5,267 nt of DNA, from assembly GCA_009701115.1 (NCBI GenBank), contig WLKR01000104.1, positions 1 through 5,267 of the forward strand, read 5' to 3'. This DNA is from Actinomycetota bacterium. Lineage in GTDB: Bacteria > Actinomycetota > Acidimicrobiia > Acidimicrobiales > RAAP-2. Positions within the stretch are counted from its first letter, which is position 1. Every line of letters begins with the position of its first letter. The translations under genes and the position numbers were made by a program. Shown here in pieces: positions 1 to 5,267 of the stretch. The notes beneath the pieces were generated by a model that ran no database searches, was not told the DNA's origin, and worked only from the letters and a program-made list of their open reading frames with translations.

Positions 1-256
1 ACCGTTGCATGTCGATTTCGCCCTCCCAGCCGCGGGATCGAGGGCAGGCTCGCGTACATGAGGTGCAACTGAGGTGGGTGCAGTGATCGGTCGTGCCGTC
101 AGTCTCGAGGTGGAAGGGGCGATAGACACCGTTTTGGTCGTTGTAGTCCAGAACATCGTGGGGGCAGCTCACAATGCAGGCCGAGCAGCCAGTGCACATT
201 CCCGAAGTTACGACTTCCGTGAAGAGTTCATCCCAATTCGGCTTCTCTGCGCTCAT
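1..256 (-). CDS. FrhB-type (coenzyme F420 hydrogenase/dehydrogenase beta subunit-like) iron-sulfur protein, N-terminal part
   Basis: Reading leftwards from the ATG at 256-254 gives 85 codons without a stop before the window edge, so the 3' part is missing. The protein opens MSAEKPNWDELF and carries two four-cysteine clusters: C21-X2-C24-X2-C27-X3-C31-P and C59-X4-C64-X2-C67-X3-C71-P. These are ferredoxin-like 4Fe-4S binding patterns. The stretch after the first cluster (PHDVLDY, then GVYRPF) is typical of the N-terminal region of FrhB-family proteins, which bind flavin and pass electrons to or from coenzyme F420 or other partners. Whether this member uses F420 cannot be told, because the flavin/F420 domain lies outside the window. 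The start is well fixed: an in-frame TAG lies 12 nt upstream and no other start codon lies between. The gene is divergent from the glycosylase gene at 322. A ferredoxin-domain oxidoreductase of another family is a less likely alternative. Confidence 0.85.
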   Translation of the reverse strand, partial: MSAEKPNWDELFTEVVTSGMCTGCSACIVSCPHDVLDYNDQNGVYRPFHLETDGTTDHCTHLSCTSCTRACPRSRGWEGEIDMQR

Positions 257-321
257 GAATTCACTCTAGCCATTTGCTATTCCGTTTTTGGATTTACACA
301 GTTCCGGTACCCTGCCTAGCG
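257..321. promoter_or_regulatory. Divergent promoter region, FrhB-like gene / DNA glycosylase
   Basis: This 65-bp spacer must hold the promoters of both divergent genes. On the plus strand a -10-like TACCCT (308-313) ends 8 nt before the glycosylase ATG. On the minus strand a -10-like TAGAGT (268-263) ends 6 nt before the FrhB-like ATG. Both fit the TANNNT pattern common in actinobacteria and lie where a start of transcription at or next to the start codon would be expected. The glycosylase has no Shine-Dalgarno-like sequence, whereas the FrhB-like gene has only a weak AGAG. No good -35 element is visible on either strand. The assignment is inferred from motif and spacing only. Confidence 0.4.
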
Positions 322-1107
322 ATGCCTGAGATTCTGGAAGTTGAGTCCTACCGCGCGCTCGCCGAGCGCGTCGTGGGGGCACGCATCAGTCGAGGCTTCT
401 CCGACCAGTACGCCGCCAAGAAACTGCCCAGCACTTCGTTCTGGTCGCGCTCCATCAAAGGGCTAACAATCACTGGCACCGATCGCCGGGGCAAACTCAT
501 GCTGCTCGAGACTGACGGCATGCGACTGGGTATGCGATTTGGCATGACGGGCGTGCTCCTGCTCGACAGTGACGCCGGGATTGACGGTCTCTTCTACGGC
601 CCCCATACCTACCGTTCGTCGTGGATTCGCGCCGGCATCGAATTCGAGGATGGTCGCAAACTCGTCCTCCACGACCCCCGGCGCCTGGGGCGCGTTGAGG
701 TCGACCCCGATCTCAGTGAGCTAGGCCCCGACGCTCTCCGCATCAAGCGCAAAGAGTTCGACCAGGTGCTGCACATCAAACGTGGCGATGGGCCGGCCCT
801 GAAGGCTCGACTCCTAGATCAAAAAGTGGTGGCTGGGGTCGGCAACCTTCTCGGCGACGAGATGATGTTTCGGGCCGGCATTGATCCCCGTCGCGGGACT
901 GCGACTTTGACACTGGTTGAACGCGACGATTTGTTTAAGGCCTGGACCCAAACAATGAAGACGTTGCAGCGACGTGGTGGCAGCCACACCGGTGACCACA
1001 TGGAAGGTCGCTTCCCCGGTGGCGTCTGTCCGCGTGACGGTGGAGAGATGCGTTCAGCAACCATCGGTGGGCGTACGACCTACTGGTGCTCAGTTCATCA
1101 GCACTAG
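322..1107 (+). CDS. Fpg/Nei-family DNA glycosylase/AP lyase with an altered zinc finger
   Basis: A 261-residue base-excision repair enzyme, the usual length for formamidopyrimidine-DNA glycosylases. These remove oxidised bases and cut the abasic site by beta/delta elimination. The ATG at 322 is chosen because it gives the N-terminus MPEILEVE, which keeps catalytic Pro2 and Glu3 and the conserved Glu6; Pro2 must be exposed after Met removal, so a longer form from 274 would be inactive. Also visible are Lys58 in RRGK (the Fpg Lys57 equivalent), Met75 in GMTG, DPRRLG at 118-123 and Asn175 in VGNLLGDE (helix-two-turn-helix). The C-terminal beta-hairpin keeps the GGRTTYWC arginine, but two of the four zinc ligands differ: C236-X2-D239-X16-C256-X2-H259 instead of Cys4. 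In the DPRR loop the usual Fpg phenylalanine is leucine (residue 122), so the substrate range may not be classic 8-oxoG. The catalytic set supports an active enzyme. It resembles MutM/Fpg more than Nei by its N-terminus, but the subfamily is not certain enough for a symbol. Confidence 0.93.
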   Translation: MPEILEVESYRALAERVVGARISRGFSDQYAAKKLPSTSFWSRSIKGLTITGTDRRGKLMLLETDGMRLGMRFGMTGVLLLDSDAGIDGLFYGPHTYRSSWIRAGIEFEDGRKLVLHDPRRLGRVEVDPDLSELGPDALRIKRKEFDQVLHIKRGDGPALKARLLDQKVVAGVGNLLGDEMMFRAGIDPRRGTATLTLVERDDLFKAWTQTMKTLQRRGGSHTGDHMEGRFPGGVCPRDGGEMRSATIGGRTTYWCSVHQH

Positions 1108-1232
1108 CAATTGAGCGGTGCCGAAGTCGAGTTTTAAGATCCGAGCCTCACCGTACTGCCGTAATGCAATTCACCATGGCTACGCCTGGGGGATATTGAT
1201 TTCAGTCGTCCGGAGTACTGCTTCGTGAAGGT

Positions 1233-2291
1233 TCAGGAAACTCCGTCGAGGAGACCGATTAACCCGGCTGGGGCGTAGGGCCCAATTACGAGCTGCTCCA
1301 CCACGCCGAGCCCACCCTCGGTCCCATTGACGCGCACGATGTGCTGAACGTGAATGTTGGGGTAGTCGAGGGGATCAAGTTCGGAAAGCGTCAGTGATTC
1401 GCCGGCCGTCACCGGACCACCGTGCCACTTTCCGTGTCCGTAAGTGGGATGGCCGTAGCCAACGCCTCGCATGTGGAAGCGTGCAATCGGTTCGAGGTCG
1501 TAGGTCTCAGCACCACTGGTCATGGAGCCGCGGTCCATCCACCGCGTGCCAGGTCGCCACGTGAAGGCCAGTTCACCTTCGGTGGGAACTGCGTCACCAC
1601 AGCCAACGAGGGGCAATTGGCCACCCGAGTGGTGCAGGTGGTGGCCTTCGCCATCCTGAAAGCTCATGACGTGGCGCCCACCAGCGGGGGTGAGGAGCGG
1701 GGCCCAGAAGAAACAGAGTTGCGGCACGCGGGTGCTCGGTGCCCCAGGTAGTGGCTCGCCGACGGGTCGAATTCCCCAGGAGCGATCCTTGGTTCCACTC
1801 GTCGTGCCGTCGAAGACAATGCGCCCCTCGGGTGATTCAATCCATCCCGTCCAGGTACCCAGTTGGGTGGCCCGAGTGACGTCCATGAAGATTCGCGGTC
1901 CGTCGTACATCGTCTGGCGGGGCTCTTCAATAGTGGCGGTGGCTTGGGTGTAGAGCAGCTCGGCCCGCAGTCCCTGCTCGGGGGCGTCGACCGTGATGCG
2001 ATTCACTCGCATGGGCTCCACGATTTCAATAGTGATCGGTCCGACCTGGGTCACACGGCCGGCGAGGGCGTCGGAGGTGAAGACGCTGTGCTGGCGTCCG
2101 TTTTGGAGGACCGAAAAGGCTGCGTCAATAACTCCGCGATTGGGGTAGAGGCCGAGGGCGAGTGCGAAGTAGTAGTCCTCGTGGACGCCGTTGAAGAAAA
2201 ACCGGTCGTAGGCATTGGGATGTCCGTTCATCGTCACCGCCAATGGGGCCACGGTCTGGTGGACGGGATAGTCGTCTTCAGGCAGCAGCAT
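1233..2291 (-). CDS. DUF7064-like protein (AttH/CrtC-like, lipocalin-type fold), function unknown
   Basis: A soluble protein of 352 residues from the ATG at 2291, with no signal peptide or membrane segment. The sequence matches my memory of an actinobacterial/proteobacterial family annotated DUF7065 plus DUF7064 and related to AttH/CrtC-type beta-barrel proteins. Supporting stretches are MLLPEDDYPVHQT at the start, YDRFFFNG (28-35), EIVEPMRVNRITVD (89-102), the GTKDRSWGIRP signature (166-176), a His/Gly-rich GYGHPTYGHGKW (278-289), and a C-terminal GVVEQLVIGPYAPAG. Family members often sit beside APH-fold kinases, as here; the biochemical role is unknown to me. A GTG at 2306 would add five residues (MNWIA). 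I prefer the ATG because it gives the family-like N-terminus and has GGA 5 nt upstream; either start overlaps the kinase gene (14 or 29 nt), which suggests translational coupling. The family assignment is from recall, not a search. Confidence 0.8.
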   Translation of the reverse strand: MLLPEDDYPVHQTVAPLAVTMNGHPNAYDRFFFNGVHEDYYFALALGLYPNRGVIDAAFSVLQNGRQHSVFTSDALAGRVTQVGPITIEIVEPMRVNRITVDAPEQGLRAELLYTQATATIEEPRQTMYDGPRIFMDVTRATQLGTWTGWIESPEGRIVFDGTTSGTKDRSWGIRPVGEPLPGAPSTRVPQLCFFWAPLLTPAGGRHVMSFQDGEGHHLHHSGGQLPLVGCGDAVPTEGELAFTWRPGTRWMDRGSMTSGAETYDLEPIARFHMRGVGYGHPTYGHGKWHGGPVTAGESLTLSELDPLDYPNIHVQHIVRVNGTEGGLGVVEQLVIGPYAPAGLIGLLDGVS

Positions 2292-3336
2292 GGCGATCCA
2301 ATTCACTAAAGGCGCCCCAGCGGGTGCAGGCCACGCAGGCGCGCCGAATCATCTCTAAGAACATACGGTCACCGCGCTCGGTCCGCTCAACAATCACGGC
2401 CGCGGAGACCAGCATGACAACGGGCTGCAGTGTGTAGCGGGCGAACTCCCGCTGCGCATCGATTCGGTCAATGGGCGCGCCCAAACGACTCATCTCACCG
2501 AGGTAGAAATCAAGCAACTCGTGTTCATCGCGGCGACAGCTCTCATCGTCGAGACTCGTGGTGATGAAGTAGGCCACGTCGAGCAGGGGGCTGTTCACCG
2601 CCACGGTCTGCCAGTCAACAACGGCGATGGGCACGGAGCCCCCTTGACCGTCGAACAGGAGATTGTCCGTTCGAAAGTCACCGTGAACAACACAGGCGTA
2701 CGGGGACTTGTAACCAGAGAAATCAGAGAGGCGTGCGCCGAGCTGGGTGACGACGTCGCGGATCTCGTCGCTCAACACAGCGTCGTAACGCTCCAGGAAG
2801 GCTTGAAAGAGACCCGGAAGGACCGCTTGGTAGAGGGGGGCCAGTGCCGCAGAAGTTCCGCCCAGCCAGTCAGCCTCGTGCAGGCTCGTCATCGACCGAG
2901 TCGGTCCGTGCAATTCGGCGAGAGCACTCAGCCCCAACTTCGCTTGCTGGTGGGTGAGTCCACCGAACTGATCAACGGGTGCTGTCGGCGTCATGTCCTC
3001 CAGAATGAGCAGGAATTCGTCGTGTTCGTTGCGAGCGACAAAGTGGCACGTGGGCGTCGGTGTTCCGATCCCTGGGGCCAACTGCTCGTAGAAGGAGGTC
3101 TCGCGGAGATAGAGCCGTTGTGCCGCGGCGGTGGAACGACTGACTTCGTCGTCCGACGGCCCCTTGGCAATTGCCGAGGCGACGAGTTGATCACCGTCGA
3201 GGAGTTCCACCCGTAGGCATCTCGCCACTTGGCCCGCTCCGATGGGGGACGTGCGCAACGTCAGGCCGCGTGGCGCCCCTAAGACGTCAGCGATGAAGTC
3301 GGCACTCAATTCTTCAAACGTTGGAAAACTGCTCAC
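2278..3336 (-). CDS. APH/CHK-fold (ecdysteroid-kinase-like) small-molecule phosphotransferase
   Basis: A 352-residue cytoplasmic kinase of the aminoglycoside phosphotransferase superfamily. The N-lobe shows a likely ATP-anchoring lysine in AIAKGP (K58), a helix with RETSFYEQL (E79) and a hinge-like LLILEDM (109-115). The C-lobe has the Brenner motif HGDFRTDNLLF (catalytic D220, N225), the metal-binding VVDWQT (D241) and LLDVAYF. All core catalytic residues are present, so it should be active. The hinge pattern and RExxFY motif look more like the CHK/ecdysteroid-kinase branch than true aminoglycoside-resistance enzymes. The substrate is not readable from sequence; a hydroxylated metabolite is a guess. 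The start is GTG at 3336, with GGGGG about 6 nt upstream. It leads a two-gene operon with the overlapping DUF7064-like gene. An annotation of antibiotic resistance would not be justified. Confidence 0.9.
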   Translation of the reverse strand: MSSFPTFEELSADFIADVLGAPRGLTLRTSPIGAGQVARCLRVELLDGDQLVASAIAKGPSDDEVSRSTAAAQRLYLRETSFYEQLAPGIGTPTPTCHFVARNEHDEFLLILEDMTPTAPVDQFGGLTHQQAKLGLSALAELHGPTRSMTSLHEADWLGGTSAALAPLYQAVLPGLFQAFLERYDAVLSDEIRDVVTQLGARLSDFSGYKSPYACVVHGDFRTDNLLFDGQGGSVPIAVVDWQTVAVNSPLLDVAYFITTSLDDESCRRDEHELLDFYLGEMSRLGAPIDRIDAQREFARYTLQPVVMLVSAAVIVERTERGDRMFLEMIRRACVACTRWGAFSELDRHAAA

Positions 3337-3415
3337 GTGAACCCCCGTTGCTTAGTTTGCCCGATTCTTATCTCCACTCCCAGACTTGGGTAGAAAAATC
3401 AGTAAAGATAAGAGG
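3337..3415. promoter_or_regulatory. Divergent promoter region with an 8-bp inverted repeat, phosphotransferase / dedA-like
   Basis: This short gap serves two divergent genes. TCTTATCT at 3366-3373 and AGATAAGA at 3406-3413 are exact reverse complements, separated by 32 bp. Each divergent gene therefore reads AGATAAGA upstream of its start: 29 nt before the kinase GTG and 2 nt before the DedA ATG. The pair could be half-sites for one regulator or two similar promoter elements; the A/T-rich core is loosely -10-like. No clear -35 boxes are seen. The function is inferred from symmetry and position. Confidence 0.35.
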
Positions 3416-4030
3416 ATGAACGATTTCATAGTGCAATACGGTCTGTACGCCCTCTTCTTCCTCGCCTTCGTGGAGAGTACCTGTGCCCCGATTCCTTCAG
3501 AAGGAACCTTCGGCTTTGCCGGCGCCATGACGGCCGCCAGTTTCACCCTCAACAACGGCCACCCCTGGAGCGTGTACTCCGTCATCGCCGTTGGCGTCAT
3601 TGGTTCGTTGGCCGGATCAATCTTCGCCTACGAAATTCTCGGACTTCGTTTTGGTCGCACCATTGTGGACCGCTGGGGTAAGTGGATCTTGTTGACGCAC
3701 GCCGACCTCGACACCGCCGAGCGGTGGTTTGCCAAGTACGGTTCGGTTTCAGTACTCGTCGGACGAGTCATTCCCGTCGTTCGCACCGTGATCTCCGTAC
3801 CGGCCGGTGTGGCGCGAATGAATCGTGCCCACTTCGCCGTACTCACCACCGTTGGCTGCGCCATCTGGGTGACAGTACTGACGTTGCTGGGTCGAGCCGC
3901 GGGCCAGAACTGGGAACACGTTTCGGACGCCTTCCATAAGTTCCAGCTCCCCGTGATTGCGATCATCGTGGTTCTGTTCGCCGTTGGTTTGCGCCACCGC
4001 ATCAAAAAGGTGCGCCAGCACCACCAGTAG
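3416..4030 (+). CDS. DedA/VTT-family integral membrane protein
   Basis: A 204-residue inner-membrane protein, the normal length for DedA proteins. It shows the family hallmarks in order: an N-terminal hydrophobic helix running into ESTCAPIPSE (20-29, the re-entrant acidic/proline motif), a glycine-rich GSLAGSIFAYEILG (63-76), GRVIPVVRTVISVPAG (116-131) with the conserved arginines, and two C-terminal hydrophobic segments (about 139-160 and 178-192) followed by a basic tail. Known DedA members act in envelope homeostasis, and some (for example UptA of Bacillus) recycle undecaprenyl phosphate across the membrane; the cargo of this one is not determined. The glycine-rich motif lacks the aspartate found in some proteobacterial members. 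A TTG at 3386 would add ten mostly charged residues; the ATG at 3416 gives the family-typical N-terminus, although AGAGG abuts it directly and is too close for a normal ribosome binding site. The gene converges on bcp. Confidence 0.92.
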   Translation: MNDFIVQYGLYALFFLAFVESTCAPIPSEGTFGFAGAMTAASFTLNNGHPWSVYSVIAVGVIGSLAGSIFAYEILGLRFGRTIVDRWGKWILLTHADLDTAERWFAKYGSVSVLVGRVIPVVRTVISVPAGVARMNRAHFAVLTTVGCAIWVTVLTLLGRAAGQNWEHVSDAFHKFQLPVIAIIVVLFAVGLRHRIKKVRQHHQ

Positions 4031-4057
4031 TGCTTAGCCCTGGAGGGCTTCGAGCAC
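4030..4057. terminator. Possible shared bidirectional terminator hairpin, dedA-like / bcp
   Basis: An interrupted dyad begins at the last base of the DedA stop codon. Outer arms GTGCT (4030-4034) and AGCAC (4053-4057) flank inner arms AGCCC (4036-4040) and GGGCT (4045-4049), with a TGGA loop and a small asymmetric internal loop. It sits exactly where the two convergent transcripts must end and covers the last codons of bcp. No T-run follows on either strand, so it would be a U-less hairpin of a kind proposed in high-G+C bacteria, or simply a 3'-end stabilising structure. Confidence 0.4.
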
Positions 4058-4498
4058 CTTGGCGGCGTGACCGTTGGTCTTCACTGAGTACCAGGTTCGC
4101 TCAATCGTGCCGGTCGGTCCGATGATGAAGGTGGAGCGAATAACACCGATCACCGTTTTGCCGTAGAGAATCTTTTCGCCGTACGCGCCGTACTTCTCCA
4201 TCGTCTTCTTGTCGGGATCACAGAGCAGATTGAACTTCAAGCCGTACTTCTCACGAAACTTGATGTGGCTCGCCTCATTGTTCGGTGAGACGCCCAGCAC
4301 GACCGTGTCGAGTTTGGCGAACGCCTTGAGCTCGTCGTTGAACTGACAGGCTTCAGTGGTGCAGCCAGGTGTGTCGTCAGCGGGGTAGAAGTAGAGGACG
4401 ACTCGCTGGCCGGCAAAGTCTTTGAGGGAAACCTTGGCGCCGTCTTGGTTAATCAAGGTAAAAGCGGGGGCTTTCTTGCCGACTTCGAGTTTGGCCAT
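4034..4498 (-). CDS. bcp: Bcp/PrxQ-type thioredoxin-dependent peroxiredoxin
   Basis: A 154-residue cytoplasmic thiol peroxidase, full length for the Bcp/PrxQ subfamily. It reduces hydrogen peroxide and organic hydroperoxides using thioredoxin or a similar donor. The N-terminus has the AhpC/TSA-type GKKAPAFTL and LKDFAGQRVVLYFYP. The active site PADDTPGCTTEAC holds Thr43, the peroxidatic Cys46 and a resolving Cys51 five residues later, as in E. coli Bcp (atypical 2-Cys, intramolecular disulfide). Arg121 in RSTFII is the conserved active-site arginine. An extra Cys93 is present in NLLCDPD. The ATG at 4498 has a strong Shine-Dalgarno sequence, AAGGAG, 5 nt upstream, so the start is secure. It is divergent from the DEAD-box gene and convergent with dedA. 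No redox regulator is visible nearby. Confidence 0.97.
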   Translation of the reverse strand: MAKLEVGKKAPAFTLINQDGAKVSLKDFAGQRVVLYFYPADDTPGCTTEACQFNDELKAFAKLDTVVLGVSPNNEASHIKFREKYGLKFNLLCDPDKKTMEKYGAYGEKILYGKTVIGVIRSTFIIGPTGTIERTWYSVKTNGHAAKVLEALQG

Positions 4499-4503
4499 GT
4501 GAT

Positions 4504-4509
4504 CTCCTT
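4504..4509 (-). promoter_or_regulatory. Strong ribosome binding site of bcp
   Basis: On the minus strand this reads AAGGAG, followed by a 5-nt spacer (ATCAC) and the ATG at 4498. It is by far the best Shine-Dalgarno match in the window and fixes the bcp start; it also suggests efficient translation. Confidence 0.85.
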
Positions 4510-4637
4510 AGGAATAGTTTCAATTTATTGACTTCGGGGTACGATGGATACGAAGCATTGTGCAGACTGCACGTGCTTGGGCCCACGCTCCACTTCTCTA
4601 CAGCGGTCCAGGGTCCGACCGAGAGAATTGTGTTGTT
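4510..4637. promoter_or_regulatory. Divergent promoter/operator region, bcp / DEAD-box helicase, with clustered palindromes
   Basis: This non-coding gap serves two divergent genes. On the plus strand TTGACT (4528-4533) resembles a -35 box, with TACGAA at 4549-4554 (15-bp spacer, short) or TACGAT at 4540-4545 as possible -10 elements. Downstream lie a perfect 13-bp dyad GTGCAG-A-CTGCAC (4560-4572), the overlapping GCACGTGC (4569-4576) and TGGGCCCA (4578-4585). On the minus strand TAAATT (4527-4522) is a possible bcp -10. With the plus promoter as proposed, the helicase mRNA would carry an untranslated leader of roughly 70-90 nt containing the palindromes. Promoter calls are weak; the dyads are directly visible. 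Confidence 0.4.
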
Positions 4638-5267
4638 GTGACTATTTCCAATGAGCCGTCTGAAAAGACGGACATTTACGCTACCGAACAGACCTTCGCC
4701 GCCCTCGGCGTTCACGAAGGACTTGTTTCCACACTGGCGGCCCAAGGCATTACGGCGGCCTTCCCGATCCAGGCGATGACCATCAACGATGCGCTCGCTG
4801 GTCGTGACGTCTGCGGTAAGGCCAAGACGGGCTCCGGCAAGACACTGGGCTTCGGTCTGCCGATGCTCCAGAGGATTGCTGAAAGCGGGGGAGCACCCAA
4901 GGGTGACGGACCCGCGACGCCCAAGGGACTCGTCCTCTTGCCGACCCGCGAACTAGCCGTTCAGGTCTTCGATGTTCTCAAGCCACTCGGTGAGGCCATT
5001 GGTCTGCGCCTGGTTTCGGTCTACGGCGGAGCCGATATCGAACGTCAGATCAAAGACGTCCGCAAGGGTGCTGACGTCATCATCGCCACCCCCGGTCGCT
5101 TGATTGACCTGGGTGACCGCGGTGAAGTCGATGTTTCTCAGCTCGACGTTCTCGTGCTGGACGAAGCCGACCGCATGGCCGACATGGGCTTCATGCCCCA
5201 AGTGGAGTGGGTGCTTCGACGTATCGACACTCGTCCCCATCAGACGCTCCTCTTCTCGGCCACCCTC
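4638..5267 (+). CDS. DEAD-box ATP-dependent RNA helicase, N-terminal RecA-like domain (cut by window end)
   Basis: An open frame of 210 codons runs from GTG 4638 to the window edge. It contains the complete first helicase domain with motifs in the normal order: an F20...Q45 Q motif (PIQ), motif I AKTGSGKT (62-69), Ia PTRELAVQ (102-109), GG (130-131), Ib TPGR (151-154), motif II DEAD (175-178) and motif III SAT (207-209). Motifs IV-VI and any C-terminal tail lie outside. Such proteins unwind short RNA duplexes using ATP, in ribosome assembly, mRNA decay or cold adaptation; the subfamily (RhlE, DeaD/CsdA or other) cannot be set without the C-terminus. A linker with GGAPKGDGPATPKG (84-97) between motifs I and Ia resembles RhlE-like members. 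The GTG is the only reasonable in-frame start before the Q motif; the nearest purine-rich sequence, GAGAG at 4621-4625, is 12 nt away, so initiation is weak or unusual. Confidence 0.95.
   Translation, partial: MTISNEPSEKTDIYATEQTFAALGVHEGLVSTLAAQGITAAFPIQAMTINDALAGRDVCGKAKTGSGKTLGFGLPMLQRIAESGGAPKGDGPATPKGLVLLPTRELAVQVFDVLKPLGEAIGLRLVSVYGGADIERQIKDVRKGADVIIATPGRLIDLGDRGEVDVSQLDVLVLDEADRMADMGFMPQVEWVLRRIDTRPHQTLLFSATL

Noticed and set aside
274..321. Longer glycosylase reading frame starting upstream at 274
   Set aside because: It would bury the catalytic Pro2 behind 16 extra residues; Fpg enzymes need the proline at the mature N-terminus.
1203..1245. Dyads near the end of the DUF7064-like gene (CAGT...ACTG around TCCGGA; CGGAGT...ACTCCG with an inner CTTC-GT-GAAG)
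   Set aside because: The stems are short, imperfect or have a long loop, with no T-run; too weak to call a terminator. The rest of the 1108-1232 gap shows nothing convincing.
1863..2309. 148-codon plus-strand open frame antisense to the DUF7064-like gene
   Set aside because: It shows no family resemblance and low-complexity Val/Gly/Asp-rich composition; it mirrors codon bias of the real minus-strand gene.
2894..2906. Perfect 13-bp palindrome GACCGA-G-TCGGTC
   Set aside because: It lies inside the phosphotransferase coding region and is readily explained by codons for Gly-Pro-Thr-Arg-Ser; no regulatory context.
2521..3216. 231-codon open frame on the plus strand inside the phosphotransferase gene
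   Set aside because: It lies wholly antisense to a gene with clear kinase motifs, has no recognisable domain, and is the type of shadow frame expected in G+C-rich coding DNA.
2278..3336. Antibiotic (aminoglycoside) resistance gene
   Set aside because: Only the general APH fold is shared; hinge and helix motifs look CHK/ecdysteroid-kinase-like and there is no resistance or mobile context.
3628..4005. 125-codon minus-strand open frame inside the dedA-like gene
   Set aside because: The plus strand has unmistakable DedA motifs throughout; the antisense frame has no recognisable feature.
4449..4745. 98-codon minus-strand frame crossing the bcp start, spacer and helicase start
   Set aside because: It overlaps two secure genes and has no domain or ribosome binding site that I can see.

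Overview
The window looks like ordinary chromosomal DNA from an actinobacterium, possibly of the Acidimicrobiia type. The reasons are a fairly high G+C content (judged by eye, not computed), frequent GTG starts, an FrhB-type iron-sulfur protein of the kind linked to coenzyme F420, a DUF7064-like protein paired with an APH-fold kinase, and actinobacterial-looking DedA and DEAD-box proteins. The lineage is an inference from gene content; no rRNA or other phylogenetic marker is present.

Layout from left to right: (1) the 5' part of an FrhB-type iron-sulfur protein on the minus strand, cut by the left edge; (2) a divergent Fpg/Nei-family DNA glycosylase on the plus strand, start codon at 322; (3) a 125-bp gap between convergent genes with no convincing signal; (4) a minus-strand pair in which an APH/CHK-type phosphotransferase overlaps a downstream DUF7064-like (AttH/CrtC-like) protein; (5) an 80-bp divergent spacer with an 8-bp inverted repeat; (6) a plus-strand DedA-family membrane protein; (7) a minus-strand Bcp-type peroxiredoxin that converges on dedA with 3 bp between stop codons and a shared hairpin; (8) a 139-bp divergent spacer rich in palindromes; (9) the N-terminal 210 residues of a DEAD-box RNA helicase, cut by the right edge.

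Orientation switches at almost every gene, so the only clear operon is the phosphotransferase/DUF7064-like pair. The rest are single housekeeping or stress genes: base-excision repair, peroxide reduction, membrane lipid-carrier recycling and RNA remodelling. No mobile element, CRISPR array, tRNA, rRNA or obvious transferred block is visible. No dramatic new system was found. The points most worth a second look are the altered zinc-finger ligands of the glycosylase, the uncharacterised kinase/DUF7064-like pair, and the small symmetric elements in the intergenic gaps.
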